This document shows positions 42,722 to 48,219 of a stretch of 48,219 bases of DNA, in pieces. Position 1 is the stretch's first letter, and each line of letters starts with the position of its first letter. The notes beneath the pieces were generated by a model. The model was not told where the DNA came from, made no database searches, and worked only from the letters and a program-made list of their open reading frames with translations. Position numbers and translations under genes: made by a program. Origin of the DNA: Pseudomonas sp. RIT-562 (lineage in GTDB: Bacteria > Pseudomonadota > Gammaproteobacteria > Pseudomonadales > Pseudomonadaceae); contig NZ_JAPJIV010000034.1 in the NCBI RefSeq assembly GCF_026241895.1, positions 1-48,219 on the forward strand, given 5' to 3'.

Positions 42722-42789
42722 GAATCGAAATTTAAATACCGTTAGTGAATAACGATATGGCTTTATGCGTGGCGCTATTGGATACAGCT

Positions 42790-42864
42790 ATCGCGAGCAG
42801 GCTCGCTCCTACAGTGGATCGCGTGAACGACATGAATCCGTGTAGGAGTGAGCCTGCTCGCGAT
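42790..42864. repeat. REP-like inverted repeat (9)
   Basis: 24-base arms (ATCGCGAGCAGGCTCGCTCC... and complement, one mismatch) lie 25 bases after the lapC stop and probably shape the 3' end of the lapBC transcript. Confidence 0.87.
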
Positions 42865-42888
42865 GCGGCCACCAGCTGCGCTCGAGAT

Positions 42889-44256
42889 CTACCGCTCGTG
42901 CAACGCCTCAGCCCGCGCCCGAATAATCGGCTTGAGCAGATAGCTCAGCACCGTCTTCTTGCCGGTGATGATATCCACCGAAGCCACCATCCCGGGAATG
43001 ATCAGCAACGGCTTCTCATCCGTGCCCAGGTGGCTCTTATCAGTGCGCAACTTGATGATGTAGTAGGTGGTTTTCTTGTCTTCATCGGTGATGGTGTCCG
43101 CACCGATCTGCTCCAGCTTGGCTTTGAGACCGCCGTAGATGGTGTAGTCGTAGGCGGTGAACTTCACCGTCGCTTCCTGCCCTGGATGCAGAAACGCAAT
43201 GTCCTGCGGGCGAATCTTCGCTTCCACCAGCAAGGTGTCATCCAGCGGCACGATCTCGATCAGATCGCTGCCCGGCTGGATCACGCCACCGATGGTGTTC
43301 ACCAGCAGCTTGTTGACGATACCGCGTACCGGCGATGTGACCAGGGTCCGGCTGACCCGGTCTTCCAGCGCCTTGCCGGTAGCCTGGGCTTTGTTCAGGT
43401 CGGTGCGTGCTTCGTTGAGCTGAGTCAGGGCTTCGCTGCGGAATTTGCCGCGGGTCTCGTCAATCTTGCGTGCGACTTCCTTGATCGCCGACTCGGCGCG
43501 CGGGATAGCCAGGGTCATGGCATCAAGCTGGCCACGGGTTTCAACCTCGGCGCGCTTGAGCCGCAGTACTTCGACTGGCGAGACTGCGCCCTGAGCTACC
43601 AGCGGCTCGGACATGTTGATTTCCTGACGCTGCAAGGCCAGGCCGTTTCGGTACTGGGACTGTTTGGAGGTGAATTCGCGCAACTCCTGCTGGCGCTGGA
43701 TCAACTGTTCCTGCAGGCCGCCGATCTCATCGTGCAATTGCTGGCGACGGCTGATGTACAGCGACTCTTCGCTGGCGGCCTGACCCGGAACGGCCTTCAG
43801 CACGTCAGCCGGAAATTTCAGCGGACGATCATCGACTTCCGCACTCAGGCGCTCCACACGAAGCAGCATCGCCAGGCGATCGGCTTCGGTTTCGCCGACG
43901 TTGGAGGCGAAGCGCGTATCGTCCAGGCGGATCAACGGCGCACCGGCCTCGACGATCTGCCCTTCCGAGACAAACAGCTCGGCAACGATACCGCCCTCGA
44001 GGTTCTGGATTTTCTGGATCTTCGACGAAGGAATCGCCTTGCCGTCGCCCTTGGTGACCTCGTCGATCACCGCGAAATTGGCCCAGATCAGGAGGAACAG
44101 GAAAAAGCCAATGATGCCCCAGATGGTCAGCCGCACCACGCGCGGAGCATCTTCGATAAGGGCCTTGTTGACCTCGGGAAGCGGCTGCCCGTGCAGTGAA
44201 TCGGAGCCTTTGAAATAGCGGCGGATAGAACCTTTGATCCCGGACTTAAGCAACAC
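42889..44256 (-). CDS. lapC: type I secretion periplasmic adaptor LapC
   Basis: The protein has 455 aa from a GTG start with AGGGG seven bases upstream, overlapping the lapB end by 11 bases. One membrane helix (about 42-60) is followed by a lipoyl-like segment (IQNLEGGIVAELFVSEGQIV), a long coiled-coil hairpin (about 125-290) and the beta-barrel half (TSPVRGIVNKLLVNTIGGVI, GQEATVKFTAYDYTIYGGLK) with the LSYLLKPI tail of HlyD-type type I adaptors. With LapB and an outer-membrane protein (LapE, not in the window) it exports the LapA adhesin. Confidence 0.92.
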   Translation of the reverse strand: MLLKSGIKGSIRRYFKGSDSLHGQPLPEVNKALIEDAPRVVRLTIWGIIGFFLFLLIWANFAVIDEVTKGDGKAIPSSKIQKIQNLEGGIVAELFVSEGQIVEAGAPLIRLDDTRFASNVGETEADRLAMLLRVERLSAEVDDRPLKFPADVLKAVPGQAASEESLYISRRQQLHDEIGGLQEQLIQRQQELREFTSKQSQYRNGLALQRQEINMSEPLVAQGAVSPVEVLRLKRAEVETRGQLDAMTLAIPRAESAIKEVARKIDETRGKFRSEALTQLNEARTDLNKAQATGKALEDRVSRTLVTSPVRGIVNKLLVNTIGGVIQPGSDLIEIVPLDDTLLVEAKIRPQDIAFLHPGQEATVKFTAYDYTIYGGLKAKLEQIGADTITDEDKKTTYYIIKLRTDKSHLGTDEKPLLIIPGMVASVDIITGKKTVLSYLLKPIIRARAEALHER

Positions 44257-46402
44257 TGATCTGCCCCTTTTTCAACGCTTCCATCACCACGGCTTTCGGC
44301 CCATCGGCGAGTATCTGCCCGCGGTCGATGACGATCAGGCGATCAACCAGCGACAACAGCGAAGCACGGTGCGTTACCAGCACCACGGTCTTGTTTTCAA
44401 TCACCGCTGCGAGGCGTTGCTTGAGGCGTTCTTCACCGGTGTTATCCATGGCGCTGGTCGGCTCATCGAGCAACAGGATCGGCGGGTTGAGCAGCAGGGC
44501 TCGGGCCAGGGCCACGTTCTGCCGCTGGCCGCCAGACAGGTTTTGCCCCCGCTCACCCACCTGCAACTCATACCCCTGAGGGTGAAGGCGGGCAAACTCG
44601 TGCACGCCGGCCAGTTCGGCGGCTTGCAGGACCATTTCGTCTTCCACATAACGCGCGCCGGAGACCAGGTTGTCGCGCAGTGTTCCAGATAGCAGCTGGA
44701 TATCCTGGGCCACGTAGCCAATGCTGTGGCGCAGCTCACTGACGTCGATCTGACGAATGTCGACGCCGTCCACCAGCAATGCACCGTCGTCCGGTTGATA
44801 CAGGCCGACGATCAGCTTGGCCAGCGAGCTCTTGCCCGAGCCGCTGCGACCGATGATGCCAATCTTCTCGCCCGGCTTGATGACCAGGTTGATGTTTTTC
44901 AGCGCCGGGTTCTGTTGGTGCGGGTAGGTGAAATTCAGCTGACGGCATTCGATGCCACCCTGCAGCACCTTGCGGCTCAGCGGACGCTCTTCGAAATTAC
45001 GCTCCTGCGGCAACTCCATCATCTGATCGACCGATGTCATGGTGACCCGCGCCTGTTGATAGCGGGTCAGCAGGCCGGACAGCGAAGCCAACGGGCTGAG
45101 CGCGCGGCCACTGAGCATGTAGCAGGCGATGAGGCCGCCCATGCTCAAGTTGCCGGCGATGATCTGGTACACACCGAACACGATCATGATCACCCCGGCG
45201 AGCTGCTGGATCAGCAAGGTGATGTTCATCGCCAGGCCAGACAGCATTTTCACCCGCAACTCAAGGCGGCTGAGGGTGCCGATGGTTTGCTCCCACTGGT
45301 ACTGGCGTTCGCTTTCGGCGTTGTTGACCTTCACCGCATCCAGGCCCGCGAGGGTCTCGATCAGGCTCGACTGACGCTCAGCGCCAAGGGCCATGGTGCG
45401 CTCCATGGTTGCGACCAGCGGCTTCTGCAGCGCATATCCGATCAGCAGCGCAATCGGGAAGGCCAGCACCGGGATCCACACCAGGTGTCCGCCAAGGATC
45501 GCGATGACCATGAAGATCAGGAGTGTGAACGGCAGGTCGATCAGGCTGGTGAGGGTCAGCGAAGCGAGAAAGTCGCGCAGGCTCTGAAACTCATGAATGT
45601 TCTGCGCGAAGCTGCCGACCCGCGCTGGCCGAAACTTCATGGACATGCCGACGATGCGCTCAAACAGCGTCGCCGAGATGATCAAATCGGTTTTCTTACC
45701 TGCAAGGTCCAGGCACAGGCTGCGCAGGCTCTTGAGAATCAGGTCGAACATGTAGGCACCGCAGATACCGATAGCCAGGACCCAGAGGGTCGACTCGGCC
45801 TGGTTCGGCACCACGCGGTCGTACACGTTCATCACGAACAACGGCGCGGCCATAGCGATGATGTTGATCAGGAAACTGGCGGCAATCGCATCGGCATACA
45901 GCCAGCGTGAACGCTTGAGGGTGTCGCGAAACCACGACCGCGCGCGGGGGATCAGCGTGCCGTGATTGACGTCGAATTTATGCTGAGGTTGGGCGAAGAA
46001 CACTTTGCCGATGTAATCGTCGGCCAGCAGTTCACGAGCAACCAGGCTTTCGCCGCCATCGCTTTCGCTCAACAGCAGGCGGGCCTGGTCCTCGCCCTGC
46101 CACCCAAGCAGTACGGCGCTTCGACCGTCCTTGAGCAGCAGCAGCGCCGGCATTGCGATTTCCGGGATCTGCTCCAGCTTGCGCACCAGCACTCGCCCTT
46201 GCAGGCCGGCGCGAGCCGCTGCGCGCGGCAGCAACTCGACGCTAAGGCGCTGCTTCGGCAGTGGCAGGCCGGTGGTCAGCATTGCGGCGCTGGCGGGTTT
46301 CTGATGCAACGTGCAAAGGGCTAGCAGACCGTCCAGTAACGGATCGTCATGCAACGCGCGTGGATCATGGATGAGATGAACTCGACTGACTTCTGATTCC
46401 AC
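44246..46402 (-). CDS. lapB: type I secretion ABC transporter LapB
   Basis: The protein has 718 aa from the GTG at 46402, chosen because AAGAG lies eight bases upstream; a GTG three codons earlier has none. Residues 1-135 are a C39-like domain without the catalytic cysteine context, used to bind the substrate rather than cut a leader. Six membrane helices follow (about 165-440), then the ATPase: Walker A GRSGSGKSS (518-526), signature LSGGQ (622-626), Walker B LLLDE (643-647) and the H-loop VTHRASLL. It powers export of LapA, whose gene diverges from it. Confidence 0.93.
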   Translation of the reverse strand: MESEVSRVHLIHDPRALHDDPLLDGLLALCTLHQKPASAAMLTTGLPLPKQRLSVELLPRAAARAGLQGRVLVRKLEQIPEIAMPALLLLKDGRSAVLLGWQGEDQARLLLSESDGGESLVARELLADDYIGKVFFAQPQHKFDVNHGTLIPRARSWFRDTLKRSRWLYADAIAASFLINIIAMAAPLFVMNVYDRVVPNQAESTLWVLAIGICGAYMFDLILKSLRSLCLDLAGKKTDLIISATLFERIVGMSMKFRPARVGSFAQNIHEFQSLRDFLASLTLTSLIDLPFTLLIFMVIAILGGHLVWIPVLAFPIALLIGYALQKPLVATMERTMALGAERQSSLIETLAGLDAVKVNNAESERQYQWEQTIGTLSRLELRVKMLSGLAMNITLLIQQLAGVIMIVFGVYQIIAGNLSMGGLIACYMLSGRALSPLASLSGLLTRYQQARVTMTSVDQMMELPQERNFEERPLSRKVLQGGIECRQLNFTYPHQQNPALKNINLVIKPGEKIGIIGRSGSGKSSLAKLIVGLYQPDDGALLVDGVDIRQIDVSELRHSIGYVAQDIQLLSGTLRDNLVSGARYVEDEMVLQAAELAGVHEFARLHPQGYELQVGERGQNLSGGQRQNVALARALLLNPPILLLDEPTSAMDNTGEERLKQRLAAVIENKTVVLVTHRASLLSLVDRLIVIDRGQILADGPKAVVMEALKKGQISVA

Positions 46403-46734
46403 GCTCGGCACTCTTGGCTAACAAATGAACGATTAAGGTTCTGCTCAATCCGTGCCGGGCAGTTGGACCTTGGCTTCACGTCGTTTTGCACAACGGATGC
46501 CAACGGTGCGACCACTCCCTGGCTCTTGAGCAACTTGCCCATGGTCGCCTTGATTGGGTATTGAGTAAATAACTGAATGTGTCTGACGCGCACTGAACAC
46601 GGATTGTTGACGCGCGGCTGCGAGGCACGTCGCAGAAACCGCCTACAGCAAATTACTACACTGCTGAACTTCGTGCGGTACGACTCAATTTCGCCTGTGT
46701 CCACAATCGGGCAAGTCGATGTAAAACGAGCAAA

Positions 46735-46751
46735 CCCGAGAAAAGCTCGGG
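46735..46751. promoter_or_regulatory. GC-rich hairpin in the lapA upstream region
   Basis: Arms CCCGAG and CTCGGG surround AAAAG. On the minus strand the sequence beyond it is T-rich but not a clean T-run, so it could be a weak terminator for minus-strand RNA or a structural element of a long lapA leader. Confidence 0.4.
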
Positions 46752-46963
46752 ATCGCATCGATGGCAAATTTGCTCTATGGATATTCGATAATTTGTTGTC
46801 CTGAATCAGTGCAAAACCTGCAGTTCCAGCGGATCTCACGCCAACGGACGACCGTTTGTCGGAAAGCTCAAAATGGGTACTGGATCACACGGTTCGGCAT
46901 CGCTCGACGCACGAATATCAATGTGACATTACCCGGGCGATTGTTTAGGATGGCACCCATAAG

Positions 46964-46977
46964 GTCAATAGTTTGGC
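46964..46977 (+). promoter_or_regulatory. candidate FleQ box upstream of lapA
   Basis: GTCAATAGTTTGGC matches the published FleQ consensus GTCAATAAATTGAC at 11 of 14 positions, about 155 bases before the lapA start. FleQ controls lapA in other Pseudomonas in response to c-di-GMP. A weaker match starts at 47027. Confidence 0.45.
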
Positions 46978-47011
46978 ATATAGTTTATATCGAAAAAATA
47001 TAGCCAGAATA

Positions 47012-47031
47012 TTGACGCAAAAAAGCGTCAA
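47012..47031. promoter_or_regulatory. 20-bp palindrome upstream of lapA
   Basis: Perfect arms TTGACGC and GCGTCAA flank AAAAAA, about 100 bases before lapA. The first six bases (TTGACG) also look like a -35 hexamer, with an AT-rich block (TAACTATTAT) about 20 bases later. It may be operator, promoter, or both. Confidence 0.45.
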
Positions 47032-47132
47032 AGTTGTAACTATTATTGTAGGAAAGAGCGTCCAGACTGATTAGGCAACAGTGCCGTCAGGTCCATGGAA
47101 GTCTACTGAACGTGACACCCGGAGAGTCTTCA

Positions 47133-48219
47133 ATGAGCAGTGTTGTTGCCATCGTCAAAAGCATTGTTGGTCAAGTTTTCGTGGTGTCCCCAGAGGGCAT
47201 CCGGCGCGTGCTTGTTGAAGGCGATCGCCTGTTCGTCGGCGACCAGGTAGACACCGGCCTGTCCGGCGCGGTCACGCTGGAGCTGGCCGACGGCCGCACC
47301 CTGGACCTGGGTCGCGAGACGCAATGGAGCGGCAGCGCGCCGGACTCCAGCACCGACCTGGCCGAAGCCACCGCACAAGCCGCACCATCGGTTGAAGAGC
47401 TGCAACAAGCCATCGTTGCCGGCGCCGACCCGACCAAAGACCTGGAAGCCACCGCAGCGGGCCCAACAGCCGCAAGCAATGGCGGCGCAGCGGGAGGTGG
47501 TCACAGCTTTGTAATGCTTGATGCAACCGCTGGCCGGGTCGACCCGACCGTTGGTTTTCCAACCGCTGGCTTCGGCGCTGTGCCGCTGACCACGCTGGAA
47601 ACTGTTAACAACCTGAACACCAACAACACCGCTGAGGTCGATGCTCCTCTCACCTCGACGCTGAGCCTGGGCGCGACGCCCACCATCACCGAGGCCGGCG
47701 GTGTACTGGTCTACACCGCGAACCTGAGCCAAGCGCCTCTGAGCGACCTGACCATCACCCTGTCCAATGGCGCGGTCATCGTGGTTCCTGCGGGCCAGAC
47801 CACTGGCACCGTCAACGTGCCACTGGCACCGAACGACACTGTTTATAACGACCCGAGCCAGATCGAAGTAACAGTCACCGGCACTACCGGTGGCGGAATC
47901 ACCGTTACACCGCCGACCACCCCTGCCGTGACCCAGGTGACGGACACCGTCGACACCACAACTGTCACCCTGACCGCAGGCCCGACTGTTGTTGAAGGCG
48001 GCCAGATCACCTACACCGCGACATTGACCAACCCGGCCCAGACACCGGTTACCGTGACCTTGAGCAATGGCTCGGTCATCACCATCGGCGCTGGCCAGAC
48101 CACTGGCACCGTAAATGTGCCAACGCCTGCTAATGACGTTTATGTAAACGGCAGTACCGTCAGCACTACTATTACTGGCGCTACTGGCGGTAACTTTGAA
48201 AACCTGGTGCCTTCGACTA
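47133..48219 (+). CDS. lapA: giant cell-surface adhesin LapA, N-terminal part only
   Basis: The first 362 codons of a gene run off the right edge. The ATG at 47133 has GGAGAG upstream. Residues 1-125 are the retention module (SSVVAIVKSIVGQVFVVSPE, VGDQVDTGLSGAVTLELADG) that plugs the outer-membrane channel. The LapG protease motif TAAG is at 107-110, so cleavage would fall between A108 and A109, as reported for P. fluorescens Pf0-1. GGGHSFVMLDATAGRVDP and GFPTAG form the linker. From about residue 175 a 100-residue repeat begins; GQTTGTVNVP recurs at 221 and 321. The C-terminal RTX/secretion region lies outside the window. Confidence 0.93.
   Translation, partial: MSSVVAIVKSIVGQVFVVSPEGIRRVLVEGDRLFVGDQVDTGLSGAVTLELADGRTLDLGRETQWSGSAPDSSTDLAEATAQAAPSVEELQQAIVAGADPTKDLEATAAGPTAASNGGAAGGGHSFVMLDATAGRVDPTVGFPTAGFGAVPLTTLETVNNLNTNNTAEVDAPLTSTLSLGATPTITEAGGVLVYTANLSQAPLSDLTITLSNGAVIVVPAGQTTGTVNVPLAPNDTVYNDPSQIEVTVTGTTGGGITVTPPTTPAVTQVTDTVDTTTVTLTAGPTVVEGGQITYTATLTNPAQTPVTVTLSNGSVITIGAGQTTGTVNVPTPANDVYVNGSTVSTTITGATGGNFENLVPST

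Larger units (their letters stand above)
42585..42888. other. intergenic region between the dioxygenase and lapC genes
   Basis: About 300 bases hold the AT-rich dioxygenase promoter, a short palindrome (42710-42721) and REP-like repeat 9 next to the lapC stop. I see no gene here; a reading frame through the repeat gives only repeat-derived peptide. Confidence 0.6.
46403..47132. promoter_or_regulatory. lapB-lapA divergent regulatory region
   Basis: A 730-base, AT-richer stretch has no convincing gene. Frames that cross it have no ribosome binding sites and odd composition. It holds a GC-rich hairpin (46735-46751), a near-match to the FleQ box (46964-46977) and a 20-bp palindrome (47012-47031). 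The lapA leader ends with GGAGAG before the ATG at 47133. The length suits complex control or an untranslated RNA. Confidence 0.65.

Noticed and set aside
42745..44199. 484-aa plus-strand frame opposite lapC
   Set aside because: It begins in a REP-like repeat and runs antisense to lapC; the start peptide is typical of repeat mistranslation.
44726..45910. 394-aa open frame opposite lapB
   Set aside because: Antisense to the ATPase and membrane domains of lapB, which is clearly the real gene.
46321..46839. 172-aa minus-strand frame in the lapB-lapA gap
   Set aside because: It overlaps the lapB start, has no ribosome binding site, and its Arg/Ser/Cys-rich composition does not look like protein coding sequence.
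47130..47732. 200-aa minus-strand frame opposite the lapA start
   Set aside because: Shadow of the lapA retention module, which matches the known adhesin N-terminus on the plus strand.

Overview
The window looks like a chromosomal segment of a Pseudomonas of the P. fluorescens group. The evidence is high-GC coding sequence with sharp Shine-Dalgarno sites, a complete pgaABCD cluster, a Lap adhesin locus whose LapA retention module has the LapG cleavage site at the expected place, and nine imperfect-palindrome REP/REPIN-type repeats between genes. I see no transposase, integrase, phage gene or CRISPR array. The content reads as ordinary core and accessory chromosome, with two biofilm-matrix systems and several efflux and uptake operons.

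Layout, left to right. (1) 1-2.4 kb: the end of a PAS-GGDEF diguanylate cyclase that runs in from the left, then an opposing receiver-HDOD protein. (2) 2.5-5.4 kb: gabD and gabT for 4-aminobutyrate catabolism. (3) 5.7-6.5 kb: tRNA-Arg(CCG) with promoter and terminator, a 53-aa orphan antitoxin-like gene and a 69-aa acidic protein. (4) 6.5-10.1 kb: a tightly packed cassette of vWA lipoprotein, ECF sigma factor and membrane anti-sigma-like protein, preceded by a secreted PEBP-family protein. (5) 10.2-11.8 kb: a fused Rieske ferredoxin/FAD reductase. (6) 11.9-18.2 kb: pgaABCD for poly-N-acetylglucosamine (PNAG). (7) 18.5-20.9 kb: a DUF945 protein and an unknown membrane protein. (8) 21-26 kb: a MarR-FUSC-DUF1656-HlyD-NodT efflux operon in which every junction is a 4-bp overlap. 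(9) 26.2-27.6 kb: a ParD/ParE-type toxin-antitoxin pair, a DUF2789 protein and a YbaK-type deacylase. (10) 27.8-29.1 kb: NfeD plus slipin. (11) 29.3-33.4 kb: a Fur-box-preceded ECF sigma factor, FecR-type regulator and STN-containing TonB receptor. (12) 33.4-37.6 kb: an EmrA/EmrB/NodT tripartite pump. (13) 37.8-38.7 kb: a LysR regulator. (14) 38.9-42.6 kb: a TauD-like dioxygenase with an ABC importer, dioxygenase gene first. (15) 42.9-48.2 kb: lapC and lapB, a 730-bp regulatory region, and the divergent start of lapA, which runs off the right edge.

How the parts fit together. PNAG synthesis (PgaC/PgaD) and LapA retention are both known to respond to c-di-GMP in other bacteria. A diguanylate cyclase lies at the left end, and a sequence close to the FleQ box lies upstream of lapA. 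The rest is a set of independent physiological modules: GABA use, iron uptake, three export or efflux systems and a sulfonate-type scavenging cassette. Repeats and short intergenic gaps separate them. The best leads for something less well described are the lapA upstream region, the vWA/ECF cassette, the dioxygenase-first ABC operon, the orphan BrnA-like gene and the membrane protein at 20.3-20.9 kb.
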